Below are positions 54,185 through 62,839 of a stretch of 64,000 bases of DNA, in pieces. Under the pieces are notes generated by a model. It was not told where the DNA came from and made no database searches. It worked only from the letters and a program-made list of their open reading frames with translations. Position numbers and translations under genes: made by a program. How positions within the stretch are numbered: position 1 is the stretch's first letter; each line of letters begins with the position of its first letter. Origin of the DNA: Aminobacter carboxidus (GTDB lineage Bacteria; Pseudomonadota; Alphaproteobacteria; Rhizobiales; Rhizobiaceae); NCBI RefSeq assembly GCF_014863355.1, contig NZ_JACZEP010000005.1:248001-312000 (forward strand), written 5' to 3'.

Positions 54185-55081
54185 TCAATGAACGGACTTC
54201 AGCAGAAAGTCGCGGAAGCACCGTGCGGCAGGCGAAAGGGAACGCGTCCGCTTCTGGATCAGGCTAACCTCGCGCTTGATGTGCGGCTCGGTCGGTGTGC
54301 GGACGACGAGACCCATGGAGGTCGCAAGACGCGTGACGGCCGAGGTCATGATCGCGACGCCTAAGCCGCCTTCAACCATGCCGATGATCGTCAGCGGCAG
54401 AGCCACTTCTTGCATCGATTTGTCCAGCGGCAAAACGATGCCGTTGCGCGCAAGTTCGTTTTCCAGCCGGTCGCGGATCGGGTTGCCACGCTGCGGACCG
54501 ATCAATTTGCAGTCGGCAAGGTCGGTCCAGCGCAACTCGGGACGTTTCACCAGCGGGTCGTCGGCATGGAGCACCACCAAGAACTCGTCGGTGGAAAGAC
54601 GCGTGCCGACGAGTTCCGAATCGTCTTCCGGCACCGTGCCGAGTCCGAGATCGACCAAACCGCTGGCGACCTGTTCCAGTACGGTCTTCTCCGCGACATC
54701 GTGCAGTTCGACCGTGATCTCGCTGTAGAGCTTGGTGAAGGCGTTGACGAGCTGCGGCAGCATCAGGGCGGCCTGAACCGTGCCGGCGGCCATCGTGACC
54801 TTACCGCGCCGCAGCGCATTCAGTTCTCGCGAACTCTCCACCATGCCCTCGATATCGGCAACGGCGCGGGCTGCGATCGGCAGGATGTCAATGCCCGCCT
54901 GGGTGAGGCGCAGCAGGCGGGTGTGCCGATCGAAGAGACGAAGATTAAGATTTTGCTCCAGCTGCCGCACCAGGGTGCTGACGGCCGATTGCGACGATCC
55001 GAGCTTGTCGGCGGCCAGCGTGAACTGCCCGAGATTGGCCACGGTGACGAAGGCGCGAAGCTGTTTCAGCGTGACGTCCAT
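54185..55081 (-). CDS. LysR-family regulator divergent from the nucleobase permease
   Basis: 298 residues. HTH (VTLKQLRAFVTVANLGQFTL, then SSQSAVSTLVRQLEQNL) and a standard effector domain (GKVTMAAGTVQAALMLPQLV). Divergent from the permease/molybdenum-hydroxylase cluster across 162 bases, hence its likely regulator. Convergent with the betaine-transporter operon. Confidence 0.9.
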   Translation of the reverse strand: MDVTLKQLRAFVTVANLGQFTLAADKLGSSQSAVSTLVRQLEQNLNLRLFDRHTRLLRLTQAGIDILPIAARAVADIEGMVESSRELNALRRGKVTMAAGTVQAALMLPQLVNAFTKLYSEITVELHDVAEKTVLEQVASGLVDLGLGTVPEDDSELVGTRLSTDEFLVVLHADDPLVKRPELRWTDLADCKLIGPQRGNPIRDRLENELARNGIVLPLDKSMQEVALPLTIIGMVEGGLGVAIMTSAVTRLATSMGLVVRTPTEPHIKREVSLIQKRTRSLSPAARCFRDFLLKSVH

Positions 55082-55243
55082 GCCGGTCCATTCATTCAGT
55101 TACTAGATGAATAAATATGATTGTGCCGATTGTTTGCTGATTTGGCCAGCCGCATGATCCCCCTTGTACGGCGTGCGGTGACAAAACATGAGGCCAAGAT
55201 GCCCCCCACCGCGCCGGAACACTATTCGCTGGGAGGATAGCGA

Positions 55244-56638
55244 ATGTCCAATCTTGATACGACGGATCCCGTCGAGAAGAAGTACCTGTTTCCGAGCCTT
55301 TTCGCTCTCGGCCTGCAACACGTTCTCGTCATGTATGCCGGCGCTGTCGCGGTGCCGCTCATCGTCGGCAGCGCGCTGCATTTGCCCAAGGATCAGATCG
55401 CCATGCTGGTCAGCGCGGATCTGTTTTGTTGCGGCATCGTCACCATCATCCAAGCTCTTGGTTTCGGCCGCCACGTCGGCATCCGGCTGCCAATCATGAT
55501 GGGCATTTCGTTTACTGCCGTTCCCTCGATCATCGCAACGGGCAGCAATCCGGACCTCGGCATGCCCGGCGTCATTGGCGCGGTCATCGCCTCCGGTGTC
55601 TTCACCGTCATCGCCGCGCCCTTTTTCGGGCGTTGGGTGCGGTTCTTCCCACCTGTGGTCACCGGCACGGTCATGCTGGTCATCGGCCTTTCGCTGATGC
55701 GCGTCGGCGTCAACTGGGCCGCTGGCGGCCAACCGATGATCCGGGGGCCGGAAGGCATGATCCCGAACCCGGCCTATGGCGCCCCCTTCGCGCTTTCCGT
55801 CGCAGCCATCGTGCTGCTGTCGATCCTGCTGCTCACGCGGGTTCTAAAAGGCTTCTTGTCCAACCTAGCGGTGCTGATGGGCATCGGCATTGGCTTTGCC
55901 ATCGCGATCGCATCCGGCAAGGTTGATTTCCATGGCGTAGCCGACGCCGGCTGGGTGCGCATCGTCCACCCGCTCGCCTTCGGCTGGCCGGTCTTCGAGT
56001 TCTGGTCGATCCTGTCTCTCTGTGCGGTCATGACCGTCATGATGATCGAATCGACCGGGCAATTCCTGGCGGTCGGCGACATGGCCGGGCGCAAGATCAC
56101 CCAGGCCGAGCTTACCCGCGGCCTCAGAACAGACGGCGTGGGCAACATCATCGGTGGCCTGCTCAACACCTTCACCTACACCACCTATGCGCAGAATGTC
56201 GGTCTACTGCAGATCACCGGCGTCTTGAGCCGATATGTGGTCGCTGCGGGCGGCGTCATCCTGATCCTGCTCGGTTCGCTGCCGAAGGTCGCCTTCGTCA
56301 GCGCCTCGATCCCGAGCTACGTCGTCGGCGGTGCCGCCATTGTCATGTTCGGTATGGTCTCGGCGACGGGTGTGAAGATCCTGGCTAAGGTGGATTTCGT
56401 CGCCAATCGCCGCAACCTCTACATCGTCGCGGTCAGCGTCGGGCTCGCCATGGTGCCGGTCGTGGCCGACAACATCTTCGCCCAGCTTCCGGCCGCGGTC
56501 GGCAAGTTCCTGCACAGCGGCGTGCTTGTCGGCACGTTTGCGGCAGCACTGCTCAACATCCTCTTCAACGGCGTGCCCGCGAAAGAGCGTGAGGACAGCG
56601 AGCTGCAGAACGGTGCGCCGGCGGCCGACCTCGCCTGA
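55244..56638 (+). CDS. NCS2-family nucleobase/xanthine-uracil permease
   Basis: 464 residues, 12-14 membrane helices. NCS2 signatures: FALGLQHVLVMYAGAVAVPL, the helix-8 FWSILSLCAVMTVMMIESTG, and FTYTTYAQNVGLLQITGVLS. Symports a purine, pyrimidine or related heterocycle with protons. GGGAGG upstream of the ATG. First gene of the hydroxylase cluster; its substrate is probably the compound that the molybdenum enzyme attacks. Confidence 0.92.
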   Translation: MSNLDTTDPVEKKYLFPSLFALGLQHVLVMYAGAVAVPLIVGSALHLPKDQIAMLVSADLFCCGIVTIIQALGFGRHVGIRLPIMMGISFTAVPSIIATGSNPDLGMPGVIGAVIASGVFTVIAAPFFGRWVRFFPPVVTGTVMLVIGLSLMRVGVNWAAGGQPMIRGPEGMIPNPAYGAPFALSVAAIVLLSILLLTRVLKGFLSNLAVLMGIGIGFAIAIASGKVDFHGVADAGWVRIVHPLAFGWPVFEFWSILSLCAVMTVMMIESTGQFLAVGDMAGRKITQAELTRGLRTDGVGNIIGGLLNTFTYTTYAQNVGLLQITGVLSRYVVAAGGVILILLGSLPKVAFVSASIPSYVVGGAAIVMFGMVSATGVKILAKVDFVANRRNLYIVAVSVGLAMVPVVADNIFAQLPAAVGKFLHSGVLVGTFAAALLNILFNGVPAKEREDSELQNGAPAADLA

Positions 56639-56656
56639 ACAGCAACAAACATGAGT

Positions 56657-56678
56657 CCGGCGGCCGTCGCGCCGCCGG
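56657..56678 (+). terminator. hairpin between the permease and the hydroxylase genes
   Basis: CCGGCGGC and GCCGCCGG form a perfect 8-bp stem with a 6-base loop, 18 bases after the permease stop. No T-run; perhaps a partial terminator or mRNA boundary. Confidence 0.4.
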
Positions 56679-56732
56679 AGCACGAGCCCTGAGCCCAAGA
56701 GGCTAAACGGCCAGAAATCCTAGAGGAATGAC

Positions 56733-57596
56733 ATGAGGCGCTTTGAATACCATCGGGCGGACACGCTGGAGCAGGCCTCCCGTCTTCTCACCGATCTCGG
56801 TGACGACACCTTTTTGTTCAACGGCGGGACGGACCTTTTGGTCGAGATCCGCGAACGACTGCGCCGGGTGCGCCATGTCGTCGACATCAAGCAGATCCCG
56901 GGTCTTTCCGACATCACCTATGACGAAACACGCGGCCTGACCTTTGGTGCGCTGGTGACCGTTGGGCGACTGGAAAACCTGGCGCTGGTGCGCCAGCGCT
57001 ACCCGAACCTGCGCGCAGCCTTTGCTTCGCTCGGCTCCATCCAGGTGCGCAACCGTGCGACCGTGGTGGGCAATGTCTGCCGAGCCTCGCCGTCGGCCGA
57101 TACGATCCCACCACTGATTGCCGATGGCGCCTTCATCCATATCTACAGCCGCACCAACATGCGGGTGGTCCCGCTTGCCGAATTCTTCACCGGCCCCGGC
57201 AAGACGGTGCTGGCCAAGGGCGAGATCGTCACCGGCATCACCGTGCCGCCGGCCGGCGACAACGCCGGCAAGGCCTATCTCAAGCACGGCCGCCGCAAGG
57301 CGATGGAACTCTCCACCGTCGGCGTCGCTGTCAGCCTCACTATGGAAGACGGTCTCTGCAATGACATCCGCATCGCGCTCGGCGCGGTTGGTGCCACCGT
57401 GCTGCGCGCGCCCGAAGCCGAAGCCATGCTCCGCGGCACTGCGCTCGACGCGGTAACTGTCAAGAACGCCGCCGACAAGGCGATGGAAGAGTGCACGCCG
57501 ATCAGCAACGTGCGCGCCAGCGCCGACTACCGCCGCGACATGGTCGGTGTGCTGACCGGGCGCGCCATCAAACAGGCACTGGAGGCTTTCGCATGA
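56733..57596 (+). CDS. FAD-binding subunit of a xanthine dehydrogenase-family molybdenum hydroxylase (CoxM type)
   Basis: 287 residues. FAD-binding FNGGTDLLVEIRERLRRVRH, then ASPSADTIPPLIADGAF and the C-terminal NVRASADYRRDMVGVL. Medium subunit of a three-subunit hydroxylase. Passes electrons from the iron-sulfur subunit to an acceptor. Its stop overlaps the next start (ATGA). Confidence 0.92.
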   Translation: MRRFEYHRADTLEQASRLLTDLGDDTFLFNGGTDLLVEIRERLRRVRHVVDIKQIPGLSDITYDETRGLTFGALVTVGRLENLALVRQRYPNLRAAFASLGSIQVRNRATVVGNVCRASPSADTIPPLIADGAFIHIYSRTNMRVVPLAEFFTGPGKTVLAKGEIVTGITVPPAGDNAGKAYLKHGRRKAMELSTVGVAVSLTMEDGLCNDIRIALGAVGATVLRAPEAEAMLRGTALDAVTVKNAADKAMEECTPISNVRASADYRRDMVGVLTGRAIKQALEAFA

Positions 57597-58075
57597 AACG
57601 GATCGTCGAACTCATCATCAATGGCGAGCCGCGCGACATGACGGTGGATAGCTGCCGTTCGCTGCTCGATGCGCTGCGCGACGATGTCGGCCTCACCGGC
57701 ACCAAGAAGGGCTGCGACGTCGGCGACTGCGGTGCGTGTACCGTCATCGTCGATGGCGAGCCGGTCAATGCCTGTCTGATGCTTGCAGTGGAGGCCGAAG
57801 GCCGCACGGTCGAGACGATCGAGGGGCTTCAGCCGGGCGTCGATGTGCTGCATCCGCTGCAGGATGCCTTCATGCGCTACGGCGCTTCGCAATGCGGCTT
57901 CTGCACGCCGGGCATCCTGATGATGGCCAAGAAGCTGCTCGACGACAATCCGCGCCCGACGGACGAGGACATCCGCTTCGGCCTCAGCGGCAACATCTGC
58001 CGCTGCACCGGCTACACCAAGATTTTCGACGCGATCAAAGCCGCCGCGATCGAGATGGAGGCTGCAAGATCATGA
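57593..58075 (+). CDS. (2Fe-2S) subunit of the molybdenum hydroxylase (CoxS type)
   Basis: 160 residues. Two 2Fe-2S clusters: the ferredoxin-type set in GCDVGDCGACTVIVDGEPV and the helical set in QCGFCTPGILMM and GNICRCTGY. Small subunit. Coupled by ATGA overlaps on both sides. Confidence 0.94.
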   Translation: MKRIVELIINGEPRDMTVDSCRSLLDALRDDVGLTGTKKGCDVGDCGACTVIVDGEPVNACLMLAVEAEGRTVETIEGLQPGVDVLHPLQDAFMRYGASQCGFCTPGILMMAKKLLDDNPRPTDEDIRFGLSGNICRCTGYTKIFDAIKAAAIEMEAARS

Positions 58076-60378
58076 ACATGACGACCCCTATCGAAAAGCG
58101 CGAATTCAAGATCGTCGGCAAGAGCGTCCGCCGCGACGACGTGCTCGAAAAGGTGACGGGCGAGGCCGAATACACTGGCGACGTCAAACTGTCGGGCATG
58201 CTGCACGGCAAGATCAAGCGCGCGGCAATCGCCCATGCGCGGATCAAGAGCATCGATGTCAGCAAGGCGCTCGCCTATCCCGGCGTTAAGGCGGTGCTAA
58301 CCCACGAGAACGTACCGCGCGTGCTGCACTACGGCTCGCCGCATCCGCGCTCGGCTTCCTGCACCAAGGACCAGTTCATCCTCGATGACAGGGTACGGTT
58401 CTGGGGCGAAGGCGTAGCTGCAGTCGCCGCCATCAGCGAAGAAATCGCCGACGAGGCGCTCGACCTGATCGAGGTCGAATACGAGCCCTTGCCGGCCGTT
58501 TTCGAGCCGGAGGATGCAGCCCAGCCGGGTGCGCCGCTGATTCACGAGGTCGGGCCGGGCGGCAACCTGGTACTTGATCCGGTGCGTATCAATCGCGGCG
58601 ATGTTGAAGCGGGCTTTGCCCAGGCGGATTTCGTGCTCGAGGGCACCTTCTCAGGCGGGCGCCCGCATCCGGCCTATATGGAGCCGAATGTCTGCATCGC
58701 GGACTGGGACGGCTCCAACAAACTGACCTTCTGGACCTCCACCCAGACCTCTTTCATGGTGCGCGGCATCCTGGCCGAAGTACTCGGCCTGCCGCTCACC
58801 AAGGTGCGCGTGCTCGTCGACCACATGGGTGGCGGCTTTGGGGCGAAGCAGGATCTGTTCCAGCATGAATTCCTCTGTGCACTGCTGGCGAAGGAAACGC
58901 GCCGGCCGGTGAAGATGGAATTCACTCGCCACGAGACCTTCGTCGCCGGCCGCTCGCGCCATCCCTGCAAGATATGGCTGAAGCAGGGCTTCAAGAACGA
59001 CGGCACGCTCGTCGCCCGCGACATGAAGCTCGTCTATGACTCGGGCGCCTACGGCTCGCACGGCCCGGGCGTAACGATCGTTGGCACCACCGCCGCCACC
59101 TCGCTCTATCGCTGCGAAAACGTGCGCCTAGAGGGGCGCTGCGTTTACACCAACACGCCGATCAACGGCGCTTTCCGCGGCTACGGCGTGGTGCAGAGCT
59201 ACTATGCGCTCGACATCCAGATGGACGAGGCGGCAGAGCGGCTCGGCATGGACCCAGCGGAGCTGAAGCTGAAGAACGTGGTGCGCGCCGGCGACATCGC
59301 CCCGTCGGGCCATCCGATCCTCGGCCACGGGCTGGAAATCTGCCTCCAGCACGGCATCGACGTGCTCGATTGGAAAAAGCTGCGCAACCGCGACCGTACG
59401 CCGGATCCCAGGCACCCGCACATGCGAACCGGCTGGGGCATCGGCTGCGAAATGCACGGTTCTTCCGCCTATCCCGGCATCAAGGAACAGGGCAACGCCA
59501 CGGTGAAGGTCAACGAGGACGGCACGGTGACGCTGCTCACCGGTGCCGCTGGCCTCGGCACCGGCGCGCATACCGCGCTAGCGCAGATCGTTGGCGAAGA
59601 ACTCGGCGTGCGCTTCGAAGATGTCGGCACGATCCATGGCGATACCGACGTTGTGCCGTGGGACATCGGCGCCTTTGCCAGCCACACGACCTATCTCGTC
59701 GGCACGGCCGCCAAGATGGCCGCCGGCAAGGTGCGCGCGGCCGTTCTCGATCGCGCTGCGATGAAACTGCAGGTTTCTGCGGCCGAGATCGACCTTTCCG
59801 AAGGCAAGGTCTTTGTCATCGGTGATCCTGGTCGTTGCATGACGGTCGCCGAGGCGATGGGTCCGTCGCGCGGCATTCCCGCAGCCAACATCGTTGCGAA
59901 CGGCACCTACGAGCCGACCAAGTCCTATTCTTTTGCCGCGCATTTCGCTGAGGTACATGTCGATACGGAAACCGGCATCGTCGAGGTGAAGCGCGTCATA
60001 CCGGTGCACGATGTCGGCCGTGTTATCCACCCGATCGCCGCACAGGGCCAGATCGAGGGCGGTATACAGCAGGGCATCGGCCACACGCTGACCGAAGACT
60101 ACATCATCGATAAGAAAACCGGTCGGTCGCTCAACGCCGGCCTCGTCGATTACAAGATGCCGCTGTCCATGGACATGCCTGATATCGAGACGATCATCCT
60201 CGAGGCAGCACCGGATCCGGGCGGCCCATGGGGTGCCAAGGGCGTCGGCGAAGATCCGATCATCGCCATCGGACCGGCCATCGCCAACGCCATCCACGAT
60301 GCCATCGGCGTCCGCTTCCACCATTATCCGATCACTCCGGAAGACATCCTGAAAGCCTTGAGGGAGAAGGGCGCATGA
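58072..60378 (+). CDS. molybdopterin catalytic subunit of the xanthine dehydrogenase-family hydroxylase
   Basis: 768 residues. Moco-binding blocks GGGFGAKQD and GAFRGYGVVQ (the Arg that orients purines in XDH is kept), and the catalytic Glu in GAKGVGEDP. Hydroxylates a heteroaromatic ring or aldehyde with water as oxygen source. Its shape follows the CoxL/nicotinate/xanthine subfamily rather than CO dehydrogenase, since no AYRCSFR-type loop is seen. With the upstream permease a heterocycle is the likely substrate. Confidence 0.92.
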   Translation: MNMTTPIEKREFKIVGKSVRRDDVLEKVTGEAEYTGDVKLSGMLHGKIKRAAIAHARIKSIDVSKALAYPGVKAVLTHENVPRVLHYGSPHPRSASCTKDQFILDDRVRFWGEGVAAVAAISEEIADEALDLIEVEYEPLPAVFEPEDAAQPGAPLIHEVGPGGNLVLDPVRINRGDVEAGFAQADFVLEGTFSGGRPHPAYMEPNVCIADWDGSNKLTFWTSTQTSFMVRGILAEVLGLPLTKVRVLVDHMGGGFGAKQDLFQHEFLCALLAKETRRPVKMEFTRHETFVAGRSRHPCKIWLKQGFKNDGTLVARDMKLVYDSGAYGSHGPGVTIVGTTAATSLYRCENVRLEGRCVYTNTPINGAFRGYGVVQSYYALDIQMDEAAERLGMDPAELKLKNVVRAGDIAPSGHPILGHGLEICLQHGIDVLDWKKLRNRDRTPDPRHPHMRTGWGIGCEMHGSSAYPGIKEQGNATVKVNEDGTVTLLTGAAGLGTGAHTALAQIVGEELGVRFEDVGTIHGDTDVVPWDIGAFASHTTYLVGTAAKMAAGKVRAAVLDRAAMKLQVSAAEIDLSEGKVFVIGDPGRCMTVAEAMGPSRGIPAANIVANGTYEPTKSYSFAAHFAEVHVDTETGIVEVKRVIPVHDVGRVIHPIAAQGQIEGGIQQGIGHTLTEDYIIDKKTGRSLNAGLVDYKMPLSMDMPDIETIILEAAPDPGGPWGAKGVGEDPIIAIGPAIANAIHDAIGVRFHHYPITPEDILKALREKGA

Positions 60379-61496
60379 ACATGCATATCGAACCCGCGAG
60401 CCAGAAGCTCCCCATCACGATCCTCACTGGGTTCCTCGGATCGGGAAAGACGACGCTGCTCAACTACATCCTCACCGAACGCCACGGCCACCGCATCGCG
60501 GTGATCGAGAACGAGTTTGGCGAAGTCGACGTCGACAGCGACCTGGTGCTCGCCTCCGATGAGGAGATCTTTCAGATGCAGAACGGCTGCATCTGCTGCT
60601 TCGTCGATGTGCGCAACGACCTCATCGACGTGATGAAGAAGCTCTTGAGCCACAAGGACAAGTTCGACCACATCATCGTCGAAACTTCGGGCTTGGCGGA
60701 CCCGACCCCCGTCGCCACTGCCTTCTTCGTAGACCGCAGTGTCGCCGACGAGGTCGAGCTGGATGCCATCGTCACGCTCGTCGATGCCATGCATATCGAC
60801 CAGCACCTCTACGATCCGGTGCTGGACGGCAGCGACAACCAGGCGGTCAACCAGATCGTCGCGGCCGACCGCATCATCGTCAACAAGATCGACCTTGCAG
60901 GTGAGGAGGCGCTCGGCTCGCTGGAGGCGTCGCTGCGCAAGCTCAACCAGACTGCACCCATCCTGCGTTCCAGCTACGGCGTCGTGGACCTTACGAACAT
61001 CCTCGGCGTCAACGGCTTCCGGCCGTCCTACGTGCGCGAGCGGGCGGAAATACTCGACATCGACATGGACAACGACCACGACGCGCATGGCCATCACCAC
61101 CACGAATGCCACGATTCGGCCTGCGACCATCCAGACCATGGCCACGAGCACCATCATGATCACGGCCACGCTCCCGCACTGCGACCGCACAGCCATGACG
61201 CGACGGTAAAGTCTCACTCCTTCGTCTACCCGCACTCGTTCGACGGCGAGAAGCTCGCCACCTTCCTGAAGGATTATCTCGACGAGCGCGGCGACGACAT
61301 CTTCCGCACCAAAGGTATCGTTTCGGTGGCCAATGACGAGCGCTTCTTTGTGCTCCAGGCGGTGCACAAGCTGGTCGATTTCCGCCCGGACCACAGCTGG
61401 GGCGAGGACACGCGGAAGTCGAAGTTCGTCTTCATCGGCCGCAATCTCGACCGTGACGGCATAGACAGGAACTTGCGTGCATGCCTGGCGGCCTAG
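60375..61496 (+). CDS. CobW/COG0523-family GTPase metallochaperone with His-rich insert
   Basis: 373 residues. Walker A GFLGSGKTT (19-27), the metal-binding GCICC (71-75), NKID (170-173) and the C-terminal CobW domain. Residues 235-274 hold about 20 histidines with Cys and Asp, a metal store. Overlaps the hydroxylase stop (ATGA), so co-made with it. Probably loads zinc or another metal into the amidohydrolases that follow, or into a cofactor of the pathway. Confidence 0.92.
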   Translation: MNMHIEPASQKLPITILTGFLGSGKTTLLNYILTERHGHRIAVIENEFGEVDVDSDLVLASDEEIFQMQNGCICCFVDVRNDLIDVMKKLLSHKDKFDHIIVETSGLADPTPVATAFFVDRSVADEVELDAIVTLVDAMHIDQHLYDPVLDGSDNQAVNQIVAADRIIVNKIDLAGEEALGSLEASLRKLNQTAPILRSSYGVVDLTNILGVNGFRPSYVRERAEILDIDMDNDHDAHGHHHHECHDSACDHPDHGHEHHHDHGHAPALRPHSHDATVKSHSFVYPHSFDGEKLATFLKDYLDERGDDIFRTKGIVSVANDERFFVLQAVHKLVDFRPDHSWGEDTRKSKFVFIGRNLDRDGIDRNLRACLAA

Positions 61497-61544
61497 CGTC
61501 GTTTCTCCCGTCCTAAGCGCCTGCTCAAGAACTCTGTCCAAGAC

Positions 61545-61570
61545 GTCCGCGCAATTTCCAGTGCGCGGAC
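61545..61570 (+). terminator. hairpin after the CobW-family gene
   Basis: Perfect 8-bp stem with a 10-base loop, 48 bases after the GTPase stop. No strong T-run. Confidence 0.4.
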
Positions 61571-61820
61571 GGTCGCCTCTTGCTCTGCGAAAAATCATTT
61601 AAAAAGAATGAGTTAGAGCAGTTTGTCGATTGACAAAAAGGCGATCTCATGGTTTCTTCAAAGGCGAGTAGAAGCGCCGACAATTGCTCACCGTCTGTTG
61701 GACGATGAGGCCGCGATGTCGATGCTCTCTGTGAAAGGAACACCTGTTGGCTGCAGCCGCCCCGCGGCATCAGCACCAGCTTTCCTTCCCCGTCATTGGC
61801 ATTTCCTGAGATCGCGCATC

Positions 61821-61844
61821 CCATGCCGGCTTTTGCCGGCATGG
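61821..61844 (+). promoter_or_regulatory. strong leader hairpin before the amidohydrolase pair
   Basis: CCATGCCGGC, loop TTTT, GCCGGCATGG: a perfect 10-bp stem ending 54 bases before the ATG at 61898. Could be a terminator of upstream transcription, an attenuator or a protein-binding RNA site. Confidence 0.45.
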
Positions 61845-61897
61845 CGTTCATCGCGCGGCCCCGCATCGACCGGACCCTCTACGACAGGAGAACAGGA

Positions 61898-62821
61898 ATG
61901 ATAATCGACCTAAGCTGCTATCCCACCGATCTGGTGGACCTGGCTTGGCGCCACGACGGTCCGCCGTTCACCGGCGACAAGCTTTTGAAGATGATGGACG
62001 GCCCGTACTATGTGAACGGCAAGCCGCGCCGCATCGACAAGGCCTTCATCCAGCCGCCGCAGGGCAACACTATCTACACCCATGAAGTCATGGACCTAGA
62101 AGGCAAGGCCGCCATCCGCCAGTACATGGCGTACACGGAAAAGATGGTGACGGAGCATCCCGACCGCTTCCTCGGCTGCTTCGTCTACAACCCGCGCTAC
62201 GGCACGCAGAACGGCGCCGAAGAAATCGAACGCTACGCAAAGGAGTTCGATTTCAAGATGGTGCAGCTGCAGGCGAACATGCACGCCTACCGCCCCGACC
62301 GCGCGCTCGACTGGCTGCGTCCGGCCATGAAGAAATGCGCCGAGCTCGGCCTGATGGTGAAGGTGCATACTGGCGACGGCCCGTACTCGATCCCGACGGA
62401 GTTCTACCCGATCATCCGCGAGTTCCCGGAAGTGAACTTCATCCTGGCGCATTTCGGTGTTCAGACCGGCGGCGTCTACGTGTTCGAGCCGATGCAGATG
62501 GCGCTGGACACACCCAGTGTCTACGTCGAATCCGGCTGGTGCCTGCAGTCGCGCATCGTCGAATTCGCCAAGGTCCTGCCCAAGCACAAGATCCTGTTCG
62601 GCTCAGATACGCCGCCGAACGAGCCGGGCATGTGGATCAACCTTCTGGAAGTCCTCTGCCACGAGCCGCCGCAGGGCCTCAACCTAGATGAGGATACGCT
62701 CGAGGATTACCTCGGCAACAACACCGCCCGCATGATCGGCCTCGAGCCGACCAAGGCTCCGGCGAGCGTCGAGGAAGCCGAAGCGTATCTGCGCCAGCAC
62801 GGCGTCGCGCTCGCCGCATAA
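61898..62821 (+). CDS. amidohydrolase-2 family protein lacking the HxH metal motif
   Basis: 307 residues, TIM-barrel family of ACMSD/gamma-resorcylate-type decarboxylases. The first-strand H-x-H is replaced by Ser6-Cys7-Tyr8 (MIIDLSCYPTD), while His157 (KVHTGDG), His185 (LAHFG) and Asp237 (GSDTPPN) remain. It is closely similar throughout to the next gene, which has the HxH. Either it binds metal in another way, or it is a structural/regulatory partner of its paralogue. ATG 61898 with CAGGA upstream. Confidence 0.88.
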   Translation: MIIDLSCYPTDLVDLAWRHDGPPFTGDKLLKMMDGPYYVNGKPRRIDKAFIQPPQGNTIYTHEVMDLEGKAAIRQYMAYTEKMVTEHPDRFLGCFVYNPRYGTQNGAEEIERYAKEFDFKMVQLQANMHAYRPDRALDWLRPAMKKCAELGLMVKVHTGDGPYSIPTEFYPIIREFPEVNFILAHFGVQTGGVYVFEPMQMALDTPSVYVESGWCLQSRIVEFAKVLPKHKILFGSDTPPNEPGMWINLLEVLCHEPPQGLNLDEDTLEDYLGNNTARMIGLEPTKAPASVEEAEAYLRQHGVALAA

Positions 62822-62839
62822 AATTGAACGGAGTGAATC

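Larger units (their letters stand above)
61497..61897. other. spacer with hairpins between the GTPase and amidohydrolase genes
   Basis: About 400 bases. A stem GTCCGCGC/GCGCGGAC (61545-61552, 61563-61570) follows the GTPase gene, and a perfect CCATGCCGGC/GCCGGCATGG hairpin with a TTTT loop stands at 61821-61844 before the amidohydrolase gene. No coding sequence is convincing. The amidohydrolases may have their own promoter here. Confidence 0.55.

Noticed and set aside
56733-60378. Aerobic CO dehydrogenase (CoxMSL)
   Set aside because: Subunit layout matches, but the large subunit lacks the AYRCSFR-type active-site loop of true CO dehydrogenases and the context is a nucleobase permease and decarboxylases.
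60324-61598. Long minus-strand frame (424 codons) opposite the CobW-family gene
   Set aside because: Antisense shadow of a gene with clear GTPase motifs; its Val/Asp-rich stretch simply mirrors the His-rich insert.
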